Assembly (NCBI RefSeq): GCF_002803095.1
Contig: NZ_PGLR01000028.1
Coordinates: 16,202-80,201, forward strand
Direction of reading: 5' to 3'
DNA length: 64,000 nucleotides
Source: Pseudomonas sp. ZH-FAD
GTDB taxonomy: Bacteria; Pseudomonadota; Gammaproteobacteria; Pseudomonadales; Pseudomonadaceae
Shown: positions 18,247 through 27,159 of the stretch, piece by piece
How the letters are laid out: each line of letters opens with the position of its first letter
Numbering within the stretch: the first letter of the stretch is position 1
Notes under the pieces: generated by a model
The model's database searches: none
Told to the model about the DNA's origin: nothing
Seen by the model: only the letters and a program-made list of their open reading frames with translations
Position numbers and translations under genes: made by a program

Positions 18247-20523
18247 ATGCTCAAGCCCGCTGCTCTGTTTCTTCTTTCTTTCGCAGCCGGCCTGGCCCGT
18301 GCGGAAGCGATTTCCTATATCGATGACGTCCAACCGATCCTCACCCACAAATGCGTGGCCTGCCATACCTGCTATGACGCGCCGTGCCAGCTCAATCTGG
18401 GCAGTGGCGAAGGCATTGCGCGCGGTGCCAGCAAGCAACTGGTGTACGACGGCACACGCAGCAAGGCGCAAGCGACCACTCGGCTTTATCTGGATGCACA
18501 GGGCGAGGCGGCCTGGCGCCAGCGCGACTTTCATTCGGTGCTCGATGGCGAGAACGGCCAGGCTGCGCTGATCAAGCGCATGCTGGAGCTGGGTCGCAGT
18601 CAGCCACTGGAGCCCAATGCCAAGCTCCCGGACAATCTCGACATAGCCATCACCCGCAGCAACAGCTGTCCGTTGCCGGGGGAGTTCGCCGCCTATGCGC
18701 AGAAGAATCCCCATGGCGGCATGCCGTTCGCCGTGACGGGGCTGAACGATGACGAGTACGCCACCCTGGAGCAGTGGCTGGCCCAGGGCGCGCCGGTCGC
18801 CGAGCAGGCGCTCACGCCCAGCGCGGTCGAGTTGCGTCAGGTGGCGGAGTGGGAAAGTTTCATGAATGCGCCCGGTGCGCGGCAGGATCTGGTTGCGCGC
18901 TGGCTGTACGAGCATTTGTTCCTCGCGCATCTGCACTTCGAGGGCGGTGAGCCCGGGCACTTCTTCCAGATGGTCCGTTCGCGTACCCCTAGCGGCAAAC
19001 CCATCGATCCTATCGCCACGCGCCGCCCCAACGATGATCCGGGCACCGAGTTCTACTACCGGCTATGGCCGATCCAGGGCGTGATCGTGCACAAGACGCA
19101 TATCACCTACCCACTGGGTGACGCCAAGCTGGCGCGGGTCAAGGAGCTGTTCTTCGGCGAAGACTGGGCGCTGAACGCTGTGCCGGGTTACGGCGCACAA
19201 CGCCGCGCCAACCCCTTCGAAACCTTCGCCGCGATTCCGGCGCATGCGCGCTATCAGTTCATGCTGGATAACGCCGAGTACTTCGTGCGTACCTTCATCC
19301 GTGGTCCGGTGTGCCGCGGGCAGATCGCCACTGACGTGATTCGCGACAACTTCTGGGCCGTGTTCCAGGCGCCGGAGCACGATCTCTACATCACCGATGC
19401 CAATTACCAGCGCGAGGCCACGCCGCTGTTGGCCATGCCCGGCCAGTTCGACGATATCGGCGATCTGTTGGGCCTGTGGCGCAACTATCGCGACAAGCGC
19501 AACGATTACGAGAACCTGCGCAAGGACGCTTACGCCGACGCCCCTCCTGCTGACTGGACGCATATCTGGAGCGGCAATGACAACGCGCTGCTGTCGATCT
19601 TCCGCCAGCACGACAGTGCCTCGGTGCGCAAAGGCCTGCTCGGCGAGATTCCGCAGACCCTCTGGTGGATGGATTACCCGCTGCTGGAGCGCACCTACTA
19701 CCAACTGGTGGTCAACTTCGACGTTTTCGGCAACGTTTCGCACCAAGCGCAGACGCGGTTGTATTTCGATCTGATCCGCAATGGCGCCGAAGTGAACTTC
19801 CTGCGCCTGCTGCCGGCGCGTTCTCGTGAGGCCTACCTGGATGACTGGTATCAGAACAGCGGCAAGTTGAAGATGCTGCTGGACTACACCTCGGTCGATC
19901 ATCGTTCACCGAGCGCCATTGGCCTGACCGGTGACGATCCGAAGAAGCAGTTCGCCGAACAGCTGCTGCAGCGCTACGCCAAGCTCAACGCGCGTCCTGA
20001 TCCGATCAACCGCTGCACGGGCGCGCAGTGTTATCGCGACGGTTTGCCCAGGGAGCTGCAAGATGTCGAGCAGACGTTGGCGCGCCTGGCCAGTCGTCCG
20101 GCGGGCGGCTTGCGGGTGATCGATCAACTGCCAGAAGCGACGATGTTGCGGGTGGAACTGAGTGATGGTTCGCGCGAGATCTACAGCCTGCTGCGCAACC
20201 GTGCGCACAGCAACGTGGCGTTCATGCTGGGGGAGGAGCTGCGCTATCAACCGCGCCTGGACACCCTGACCATCTACCCGGAAGTGCTGAGCAGCTATCC
20301 GAATTTCCTGTTCACGGTCAAAGCGGGGGAGGTGGATGCCTTCGTCAAGCAGATGGAAGGTGTCAGCGACGCAAAATCCTTCGAGCAAATCGTCGAGCGC
20401 TGGGGGGTACGGCGCAGTCATCCCGAGTTCTGGCGCTATTTTCACGATCTCGCCGAGCATATTCGCGAAACCCAGCCGCTGGAGACAGGCGTGCTGGATA
20501 TGAACCGCTACCAGAACCTCTAA
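18247..20523 (+). CDS. cti: Fatty acid cis/trans isomerase
   Basis: Encodes 758 residues. A signal peptide (MLKPAALFLLSFAAGLARA) exports it to the periplasm. Near the mature N-terminus lies CVACHTCYDAPCQL, holding the CxxCH haem-c site characteristic of Cti. The enzyme converts cis- to trans-unsaturated fatty acids in membrane phospholipids, a rapid Pseudomonas/Vibrio response to solvents and heat that stiffens the membrane. AAGGA precedes the chosen ATG; the in-frame GTG two codons earlier is less likely. It is divergent from metH with a short shared promoter region. Length is normal for the family. Confidence 0.95.
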   Translation: MLKPAALFLLSFAAGLARAEAISYIDDVQPILTHKCVACHTCYDAPCQLNLGSGEGIARGASKQLVYDGTRSKAQATTRLYLDAQGEAAWRQRDFHSVLDGENGQAALIKRMLELGRSQPLEPNAKLPDNLDIAITRSNSCPLPGEFAAYAQKNPHGGMPFAVTGLNDDEYATLEQWLAQGAPVAEQALTPSAVELRQVAEWESFMNAPGARQDLVARWLYEHLFLAHLHFEGGEPGHFFQMVRSRTPSGKPIDPIATRRPNDDPGTEFYYRLWPIQGVIVHKTHITYPLGDAKLARVKELFFGEDWALNAVPGYGAQRRANPFETFAAIPAHARYQFMLDNAEYFVRTFIRGPVCRGQIATDVIRDNFWAVFQAPEHDLYITDANYQREATPLLAMPGQFDDIGDLLGLWRNYRDKRNDYENLRKDAYADAPPADWTHIWSGNDNALLSIFRQHDSASVRKGLLGEIPQTLWWMDYPLLERTYYQLVVNFDVFGNVSHQAQTRLYFDLIRNGAEVNFLRLLPARSREAYLDDWYQNSGKLKMLLDYTSVDHRSPSAIGLTGDDPKKQFAEQLLQRYAKLNARPDPINRCTGAQCYRDGLPRELQDVEQTLARLASRPAGGLRVIDQLPEATMLRVELSDGSREIYSLLRNRAHSNVAFMLGEELRYQPRLDTLTIYPEVLSSYPNFLFTVKAGEVDAFVKQMEGVSDAKSFEQIVERWGVRRSHPEFWRYFHDLAEHIRETQPLETGVLDMNRYQNL

Positions 20524-20665
20524 ACGCACCGGAGCGCACGTGAAGTGCACTCCAGGTTGCTTGTCGCATGGTGGCTATGGCTGCGATCAATTCCTACTAA
20601 TTTAGTTGGGCTTTAACCGGGCGGCGCTCTGGCGTACACTGCGTCCATGTTCGCGAGGAGTTGCC

Positions 20666-21250
20666 ATGAGCGCCATCATCATTACCCAAGCTGCCGAAGA
20701 TTACCTGGCCGAGCTGCTGAGCAAGCAGGACACTCCGGGTATCGGCATCCGAGTTTTCATCACCCAGCCGGGTACGCCTTACGCGGAAACCTGCATTGCC
20801 TACTGCAAACCGGGTGAGCAGAAGCCTGAAGACACCGCCGTTGGCCTGGCCAGTTTCACCGCCTGGATCGATGGCGTCAGTGAGCCTTTCCTGGAAGACG
20901 CAGTCGTCGACTACGCCACCGATCGCATGGGCGGCCAGCTGACCATCAAGGCGCCAAACGCCAAGGTGCCGATGGTCAACGAAGACAGTCCGCTCAACGA
21001 ACGCATCAACTACTACCTGCAGACCGAGATCAATCCCGGCCTGGCCAGCCATGGCGGCCAGGTGACGCTGATCGACGTGGTCGAAGAGGGCATTGCCGTG
21101 CTGCAGTTCGGCGGTGGTTGCCAGGGTTGTGGTCAGGCTGATTACACCCTCAAGGAAGGCATCGAGAAAACCCTGCTCGAGCGCATTCCTGAGCTCAAGG
21201 GGGTGCGTGACGTGACCGACCACAGCAATCGCGAGAACGCCTACTACTGA
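20666..21250 (+). CDS. nfuA: Fe/S biogenesis protein NfuA
   Basis: Encodes 194 residues with the two-domain architecture of NfuA: an N-terminal degenerate A-type (HesB/IscA-like) domain at ~5-95, and a C-terminal Nfu domain at ~105-190 bearing the catalytic CxxC in GGGCQGCGQADYTL. It carries a 4Fe-4S cluster and delivers it to target enzymes, protecting iron-sulfur assembly under oxidative stress or iron shortage. GAGGAG precedes the start. A terminator follows 16 bases after the stop. Confidence 0.96.
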   Translation: MSAIIITQAAEDYLAELLSKQDTPGIGIRVFITQPGTPYAETCIAYCKPGEQKPEDTAVGLASFTAWIDGVSEPFLEDAVVDYATDRMGGQLTIKAPNAKVPMVNEDSPLNERINYYLQTEINPGLASHGGQVTLIDVVEEGIAVLQFGGGCQGCGQADYTLKEGIEKTLLERIPELKGVRDVTDHSNRENAYY

Positions 21251-21266
21251 TAGTCGTCTTGCATAT

Positions 21267-21298
21267 GAAAAAGGGGCGACTGGAGTCGCCCCTTTTTC
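21267..21298. terminator. Bidirectional terminator after nfuA
   Basis: AAAAAGGGGCGACT pairs with AGTCGCCCCTTTTT; T or A runs flank both sides. It separates nfuA from the convergent DUF1272 gene. Confidence 0.9.
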
Positions 21299-21301
21299 AT
21301 T

Positions 21302-21529
21302 TCAGGCCTTGAGTACACGTTTGCTGGAGGCGGGGAAGCGTTCGAGCTTTTCGGCCGGGCGAATAGGCCGTTTTACCAGCTCGCCGCCGCAGTTCGGGCA
21401 GCGTAGCGCCAGGACGGATTCGGCGCAGGAGCGGCAGAAGGTGCACTCGAAGGAGCAGATCAAGGCGTCAACACTGGACGCAGGCAGATCGCAGTCGCAG
21501 TTCTCGCAGTTGGGGCGCAGTTCAAGCAT
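21302..21529 (-). CDS. DUF1272 zinc-ribbon protein
   Basis: Encodes 75 residues starting MLELRPNCENCDCDLP. Cysteine pairs CENC, CTFCRSC and CPNC are arranged as in DUF1272, a small treble-clef/zinc-ribbon family (ICSFECTFCRSCAESVL is its core). It probably binds one or two zinc ions. The longer in-frame ORF start is rejected because the family begins at this methionine. Function unknown. Confidence 0.88.
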   Translation of the reverse strand: MLELRPNCENCDCDLPASSVDALICSFECTFCRSCAESVLALRCPNCGGELVKRPIRPAEKLERFPASSKRVLKA

Positions 21530-21630
21530 GGCGCGAGGCTCGGTACAGTGAGTGATCGCAACAGTCTGCAGTCGCTGGTGGCCAAGCGCAACGGGCAAAT
21601 CTGGGGGCGCGCAAGGCGCCCCGACGGGGT

Positions 21631-21900
21631 TTATTCCGGCATGCTCCAAGGCGCCAAGTCAAAACCCTGGCTGCGCAGCTCATCACGGGAGCGCTGCAGC
21701 GCGTCTTCCAGCTGTTGCGGGTCGCTGTAGGTGGCGCTGGACAGCTGGGTGCGGCCGAGCAGGCGGGTGTTGGTGCGGTCGATGACGCTGATGCTGACGA
21801 CGCCGGTGCCGTCCTGCGGAGCCCAGGCCACGCACTGGAACGGGCGGAAGGCGCGATCGGCAATCAGCAGGGCTTCGTTGAAACGCAGCGGTGTGTTCAT
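21631..21900 (-). CDS. Small conserved protein, possibly DUF1652
   Basis: Encodes 89 residues: MNTPLRFNEALLIADRAFRP then FQCVAWAPQDGTGVVSISVI and a helical C-terminus (QQLEDALQRSRDELRSQ). The alpha-beta-alpha pattern and size recall the Pseudomonas family DUF1652, but this is a memory-based match. GGAG lies about 12 bases before the ATG. A nested inverted repeat occurs in its leader near 21940-21964. Confidence 0.7.
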   Translation of the reverse strand: MNTPLRFNEALLIADRAFRPFQCVAWAPQDGTGVVSISVIDRTNTRLLGRTQLSSATYSDPQQLEDALQRSRDELRSQGFDLAPWSMPE

Positions 21901-22081
21901 GGGGTCGGTTTCTCCGAGTTGTTCCCAACAATCAATGGCGGCCAACAGGTTATTGATGTTGGCCTTTCAATGTTGTTGATGAACTCAGCAGACCCATAAG
22001 TCACACATGCCTGAAAAAAGTTTTATTACCGGCGTAGTGTGCCTTGATAAAAACTTCTGGCGTCTCGTCGGCTACAACTTT

Positions 22082-23275
22082 CTACTGCGAAAGTTCCACC
22101 TCTGTTTCTTGCGCAACTGGTTGCGGCGCAGCGTTAGCGGGGGCTGGGGCGTTGCGCTGATGGCGATAGGCGCTTACCGCCTCATATACCGATTTGCGCA
22201 AACGGTTTATGCCACCGATAGGCCGGTGTTCGGGAAGTGCGTGCCAGGGGTTGAAGGACAAATTGTCGCAGAACAGGTTTTGTTCGCGGCTATCGAAGTC
22301 CTGCGGCTGTACGGTAATACGCGCAACGCTCTCGAAGGGCGATATCTTTTCACTCCATTCGACTGTCGGATCTTCGATGGGCATGTAGTACTGCGCGTTC
22401 TGCTTTTGCACCTGAAGTTCAAAACAGGCCGGCGCACGGTCCAGTGACAACTGTTGGTAGAGCGCATTACGCAGGAAGTTGGGCAGGTCGGTGTTTTGTT
22501 CCGGCAGCTCGTAGGGTGGGCAATTCTGTGGGGCGGGCACCACGCGGTACTTGATGTTCAACTCGCCGAGCTTGAACGGCGCGATGGAGTTGTAGGTAGT
22601 GGCCACGGGGCTTTCTGGCGCCGGAGCCAGGGTTTTCAGGGCGATGATCAGGTGGCGAGCCTCCCAGGTGCGCGGGTCCCAGCTGGGGAAGAACGCCAGG
22701 GCCTTCTTGCCATCGGCCTGGGCGGCGAAGTTGGTGCGGTACTCAGCCACGTCGCGAACGAAGAAGGCTGGATGGTTGAACATCACGAAATCCTGTTCGC
22801 CAGCATGCGCCGGGCTCTTCATGAGCTTCTCGCCAGGCACGTCGAGCAGTTTGATGGCCATGCCGCGCGCATCACGGGCACGGTCGAACTGCGGGTAGGC
22901 ATTGCCGTTGGACAGGCGCATCCAGGCCTGCCAGGTATGCCCGGGCTCGCTGAAGACACCCTGGCGCAGTGACTCGTCCAGTGTATCCAGCACTTGCACC
23001 TCGGCTTTGACGCAGCCGTGGGCCTTGGCATGCGCATCACGCAGTACGCGGGTGTTATCACGGTGTTGCTCGACGATGCGTACAGCATCTTCGATGATCA
23101 GTCTGGTGAGCGCGGCCTCATCCGGCGCGATCTGTTCTTGCGTGGAGACCGGGCCGGAGAATTTCCAGGCGTAATAGGCTTCGCCCAATCCCCAACCAAC
23201 GAGACCGACTAGAGCGACGGTGAACAGCAGTTTGCCGAGCAGGCGACCGAGCCAGAGCCAGAAGCGTTTCAACAT
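22082..23275 (-). CDS. Membrane-anchored catalase-family haem protein
   Basis: Encodes 397 residues. A signal-anchor helix (~12-32) is followed by a catalase-like core of the y4iL-like branch, shorter than true catalases (about 480 residues). RDAHAKAHGCVKAEV supplies the likely distal histidine, and PQFDRARDARGMAIKLL resembles the haem-facing RD-xRG-AIK segment. It lies 33 bases after a di-haem cytochrome gene in the same operon; both proteins are placed in the membrane facing the periplasm. A peroxide- or lipid-peroxide-handling pair is plausible. Typical catalase activity cannot be assumed from sequence. The tail is rich in Ala, Pro and Gln. Confidence 0.82.
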   Translation of the reverse strand: MLKRFWLWLGRLLGKLLFTVALVGLVGWGLGEAYYAWKFSGPVSTQEQIAPDEAALTRLIIEDAVRIVEQHRDNTRVLRDAHAKAHGCVKAEVQVLDTLDESLRQGVFSEPGHTWQAWMRLSNGNAYPQFDRARDARGMAIKLLDVPGEKLMKSPAHAGEQDFVMFNHPAFFVRDVAEYRTNFAAQADGKKALAFFPSWDPRTWEARHLIIALKTLAPAPESPVATTYNSIAPFKLGELNIKYRVVPAPQNCPPYELPEQNTDLPNFLRNALYQQLSLDRAPACFELQVQKQNAQYYMPIEDPTVEWSEKISPFESVARITVQPQDFDSREQNLFCDNLSFNPWHALPEHRPIGGINRLRKSVYEAVSAYRHQRNAPAPANAAPQPVAQETEVELSQ

Positions 23276-23308
23276 CGTTGCAATCCTTGTTCTAGATATC
23301 GGTTGAAA

Positions 23309-25183
23309 TCAGCCTTCGCAGCTCGGGCCGGGTGTCCAGGCTTGTACCGGCACGTCGCTGAGCTGAGTCTCCAGATCGGCGTTACCAAGCACTTTCAGGT
23401 ATTCGATCAGTGCCAGGCGTTCGTCCGGCGACAAGGCGCGCCCGATGACACCCTCCTGACGGCAGCCATCGCGGAACTCATGGCCACCATTGCCATTGCC
23501 GGTAACGCGGGTATCGAGCAGGAAACCACCCGGGAACTTGTCGCTGCGATAGCCCACGCGTACCGGGTCGAATTCGAAATTACCGACCCAGAACTGGGCC
23601 TGCCGCTCGTATACGGGAGAGAGCAGCTCGAACAGATTGGGCACCGATCCGTTGTGCAGGAAGGGCGGGGTGGCCCAGATACCATCGAGTGGGCGGGCCT
23701 TGTAGCCGCGCTTTTCCTGAACGCCGATGGGCAGGCCATAGCCGTCCATTTCCTTGCGCTGGCGTGGCCCGATACCGGCGTCCTGATAGGCGCGGTTCTC
23801 CACATAAGCAGTGATATAGGCCAGGCCCTTGGCGCTGGAGATACTCTTGAAATCGACCTCATCGAGGCTGGCGCCGTATAGACGCACGTCCAGCTTCGAC
23901 AGCTCGGCCTTGGTCCAGCCCAGGCGACTGATGTCGAAACGATGGTCAGCGATGTTGTCGGCGGTAGTCGGGTCGGTGCCGACGATGCTGATCGGTACGA
24001 CGCGCATCTTCCACTCAGGGTCGCGCGACGGTGCCAGGCGCTCGTCGCGCGGCTTGGGATCGGGGGCATGACAGTAGGCGCAATTCTCGGTGTAGAGCGC
24101 CTTGCCACGGCTGGCCAGCGGCAGGTCCACCTTGCCGAAAACAGCCTCTGGCCACTTGGGTGGCTGCAGCCGTTTCAAGGTTTCCTCGAGGGTGTAGAGG
24201 TCATGCAGGCGCACGCTGGAGGCGTAGCGATCAGCCTCGGCAACGCCTTTGCCGTGTTCGTCGAGCAGATGCAGGCTGGCGCCTACGCCAAGGGCTTCGC
24301 CAACGTTGCGCGCCATCGGTTGCATGGCCGAGCCATTCCATTGCACCCAGTCGAATTTCCAGATGTCCCAGAGTTGCGGGTAGCTGACGGGGGCATTGGC
24401 GACGCGGTAGTTGGCGTCATCTAGAACATCGCCGAACACGGTATTGGCGATTCGACCGAATGCATCGGTACGGCCAAAGCCTTCTTCGGTCGGATACAGG
24501 CCGCGGTGCCAGTCGTTGAAGGCAGTCGCCAGCAGCCGGTCGAGCACCTGCTTGAAGTCCTCGCGTAGCTGGTCACGGCCTTGCGGGTATTGATCACCCA
24601 GGACCTCCTGGGCAAAACGACGGAATTTCAGCGGGTTGTAATAGGTGAAGGCCATGCTCATACCCAGCGCCTGGCCAAAACCGCCGCCACGTAAGGTCGG
24701 TACGGTAGAGGCCAGCGAGTGCAGAGCGGCACCACCGTCGATACGCACAGCCTGGCCTTTGTAGCGCAGCTCGCCGGTATGGCAGGCGGCGCAACTGATA
24801 TCGAGAAAGTGCTCGCCGCTTTCACTGTCCTGGTGGCGGGTGAAGCCGACCGGCAGATTGCCGGGATTCAGAGCGCTTGGCTGCTGCTTGGGATCGGTGA
24901 GAAAGCCGAAGCGGGCCAGATAATCGAGGCGGGCGAATTTCTCGGTGCCGAATGGCATTTCCAGTGCGCTGAACCAGTCATATCGCAGGCCTTTAACCGT
25001 GGTGCCCTGCGGCGTGTAGTAATAGGTCTGGCGCTGCTCTTCGTTCCACTGGTCCAGATAGTGCAAATCGCTGGGTTGCTGATAGGTCGGCAGGTTGGGG
25101 TTGGCGACGTAATACAGTGCCACCGCCAGGCCGATCAGTGCCAGCAAGATGAAAAGTTTCAGGGTGCGGCGGAGCAGACGCAT
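23309..25183 (-). CDS. Di-haem c-type cytochrome, MauG/peroxidase/RoxA-like
   Basis: Encodes 624 residues with an N-terminal membrane anchor (~8-26). Two CxxCH haem sites are visible: CAACH at residues 131-135 and CAYCH at 368-372, as in di-haem cytochrome c peroxidase-superfamily proteins, including the larger MauG/RoxA-like branch. GTPPFLHNGSVPNLFELL-like text (here ATPPFLHNGSVPNLFELLSP) near residue 530 is the conserved C-terminal signature. A good ribosome site (AAGGAAG) precedes the start. It is first in a two-gene operon with the catalase-like protein. Whether it acts as peroxidase, oxygenase or electron carrier is unknown. Confidence 0.85.
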   Translation of the reverse strand: MRLLRRTLKLFILLALIGLAVALYYVANPNLPTYQQPSDLHYLDQWNEEQRQTYYYTPQGTTVKGLRYDWFSALEMPFGTEKFARLDYLARFGFLTDPKQQPSALNPGNLPVGFTRHQDSESGEHFLDISCAACHTGELRYKGQAVRIDGGAALHSLASTVPTLRGGGFGQALGMSMAFTYYNPLKFRRFAQEVLGDQYPQGRDQLREDFKQVLDRLLATAFNDWHRGLYPTEEGFGRTDAFGRIANTVFGDVLDDANYRVANAPVSYPQLWDIWKFDWVQWNGSAMQPMARNVGEALGVGASLHLLDEHGKGVAEADRYASSVRLHDLYTLEETLKRLQPPKWPEAVFGKVDLPLASRGKALYTENCAYCHAPDPKPRDERLAPSRDPEWKMRVVPISIVGTDPTTADNIADHRFDISRLGWTKAELSKLDVRLYGASLDEVDFKSISSAKGLAYITAYVENRAYQDAGIGPRQRKEMDGYGLPIGVQEKRGYKARPLDGIWATPPFLHNGSVPNLFELLSPVYERQAQFWVGNFEFDPVRVGYRSDKFPGGFLLDTRVTGNGNGGHEFRDGCRQEGVIGRALSPDERLALIEYLKVLGNADLETQLSDVPVQAWTPGPSCEG

Positions 25184-25410
25184 CAGAGACTTCCTTGTAG
25201 CGTTCTTATTAATTGGCCTGTTATGCCAATACTGCAGGCTATTGGCAAGGTGCCACCGCCTTGATCATGAAAACTCTGCAATAACCAGTAGGAACAATGC
25301 ATATAGAGAAATGATCCATGAAGCGTCAAAGTTCTTGCTAGCTTTACGTTTGCGAGCGCCAAATTGTTGTTTTTATTGGAATTACAAAATAATGGCGCCA
25401 AGGATGGAGT

Positions 25411-26622
25411 ATGTTGGAGGCTGTTTCCGTCGCACCCCGGCAATTACTGATGCTCGATCCTTTCGATGCATGCGAAGTGCTGCTTCAACCATTGCAGGCC
25501 GCTGGCTGGTCGGTGCAGCACTGCACGCCAGAAACGCTCAACGGCCATGCAGGTGATGCACTTCTGCTTCACCTCGATCGGCGACCGAGTGATGCATTGC
25601 TCAAACAGCTGCAACTGACAGGATTTGCTTGCATCGTGCTGGCGGATGCCGAGCGATTGATGCAGGTCGGCAGCGATGAGCTGGTCGGGGAATGGTGCTT
25701 TGCCGCGCTGACATTGCCGGTGGAAATGCCCCACTTACTGGAAACCTTGCAACAAGCTCAGGCAGCCACTCGCTTGCGCAGATTGAAAAGTGGGCGGCAA
25801 CTGCCGCAGTTTCTGGGCAATTGCGGTGCAGCGCGGAGTCTGCGTCGGCAGCTGGATCGCCTGAGTCGTATCGATGGCCCGCTGCTTGTCAGCGGGGAAC
25901 GTGGTAGCGGCAAGCATCTTCTGGCCCGCTTGCTCCACCAGCGTTCATCCTTTGCAGCCCAGGCCATGTGCGCTATCGACTGCGCCGAGCCTCTCGACGA
26001 GGCTGCTCTCGCCGCATCGAGCGTTACCAGCGTACTGCTCGAAAACGCCTCCCTGCTTTCTGCGGCGGACCAGCAAAGGTTGCTGGACTACCTGCAGCAC
26101 CATCCTCAAGCACACCTATTGACCCTGGATCGAGGTGAGTTGGTGCAGGCACTGCAACAGGGACGTTTCAGACGGGATCTGTTTCATCAATTGGCGGCGC
26201 AACAGCTGCAAACACCGAATCTGCGCGAACATCCTGGCGATCTTTCGCTGCTGGCCGAGCATTTCGCCAAACAACACGGGGCGATGATCGGGCGCCATCA
26301 TCGGCGTTTCAGTGAAGAAGCGATCAACGCCATGATCAGCCACCCCTGGCCAGGCAATGTGCGCGAGCTGCGCAATCGCGTGATACGCGCACTGGTGCTG
26401 GCTCAAGGACGACAGATTCTCGCAGCCGACCTTGGCTTGCGCCCGGCACAGGCCAGCATCGACGCCCCGGTCACGCTGGAGGACTACATACTGCGGGCCG
26501 AACGGCAGGCGCTGAACGACGTCCTGGGCCGCTACGCCAATAACATGAGTCAGGCGGCGCGGACGCTTGGGGTGTCTCGGCCGACTTTCTATCGCTTGCT
26601 GCACAAGCATCGCCTGCGCTGA
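25411..26622 (+). CDS. Fis-type regulator with degenerate AAA+ enhancer-binding domain
   Basis: Encodes 403 residues; GGAG precedes the ATG. Residues ~10-115 form a receiver-like N-terminal region (LLMLDPFDACEVLLQPLQAA). Residues ~135-345 resemble the sigma-54 activator AAA+ domain: a Walker-A-like SGERGSGKH at 161-169 and HPWPGNVRELRNRV. The Walker B acidic pair is absent (SVLLENASLL) and no GAFTGA loop is seen, so this protein probably neither activates sigma-54 polymerase nor hydrolyses ATP normally. Residues ~360-403 are a Fis helix-turn-helix (NNMSQAARTLGVSRPTFYRLL). Overall it recalls VpsR-like regulators. Its target is unknown; the divergent cytochrome-catalase operon is a candidate. 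Confidence 0.82.
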   Translation: MLEAVSVAPRQLLMLDPFDACEVLLQPLQAAGWSVQHCTPETLNGHAGDALLLHLDRRPSDALLKQLQLTGFACIVLADAERLMQVGSDELVGEWCFAALTLPVEMPHLLETLQQAQAATRLRRLKSGRQLPQFLGNCGAARSLRRQLDRLSRIDGPLLVSGERGSGKHLLARLLHQRSSFAAQAMCAIDCAEPLDEAALAASSVTSVLLENASLLSAADQQRLLDYLQHHPQAHLLTLDRGELVQALQQGRFRRDLFHQLAAQQLQTPNLREHPGDLSLLAEHFAKQHGAMIGRHHRRFSEEAINAMISHPWPGNVRELRNRVIRALVLAQGRQILAADLGLRPAQASIDAPVTLEDYILRAERQALNDVLGRYANNMSQAARTLGVSRPTFYRLLHKHRLR

Positions 26623-26691
26623 GGCTCATGGCTGTAACGCCTGAGAAACACTGCTAAGGTGCTCGGCACACCTATCGCCAAGGAGATCGTC

Positions 26692-27159
26692 ATGCACCCG
26701 TTCGACGCCGAGAAGCCGCCGCAACTGGCCGTGTTGCTGGGTTATGCCGGATTGGTTCCATTCGTTGGCGGTGCGCTGGGTATCTGGGTGATTCCCATGG
26801 GCTGGCGGCCTTTCGTGCTGGCTGCGTTGCTGGATTTCGCAGCCGTGATTCTGGCTTTCATGGGCGCCATCCACTGGGGGCTGGCGATGCGGGCGGAGGA
26901 AACCGACGAGAATGCCAAGTTGCAACTGGGGCTTTCGGTGATCCCGCCCTTGTTGGGCTGGGCTGCACTGGCTGGCGGACTGCCGATGGGCTTGTCGCTA
27001 CCGATTTTCCTTTTTGCCTTTATCGGCCTGTATCTGGCAGACATGCACGCGGTACGCGTAGGACTGGCACCGCAATGGTATCCGGCACTGCGTACGCCGT
27101 TGACGCTGGTGGTGTGCCTGAGCCTGCTAGTGGCCTGGGCCAGCGTACTGATCCGCTGA
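26692..27159 (+). CDS. DUF3429 family membrane protein
   Basis: Encodes 155 residues with four or five transmembrane helices (LLGYAGLVPFVGGALGIWVI; FVLAALLDFAAVILAFMGAI; ALAGGLPMGLSLPIFLFAFI; TLVVCLSLLVAWASVLI). IHWGLAM and YLADMHAVRVG are conserved loop motifs of DUF3429. AAGGAG precedes the chosen ATG. The C-terminus overlaps the convergent kinase gene by 33 bases. Function unknown. Confidence 0.85.
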   Translation: MHPFDAEKPPQLAVLLGYAGLVPFVGGALGIWVIPMGWRPFVLAALLDFAAVILAFMGAIHWGLAMRAEETDENAKLQLGLSVIPPLLGWAALAGGLPMGLSLPIFLFAFIGLYLADMHAVRVGLAPQWYPALRTPLTLVVCLSLLVAWASVLIR

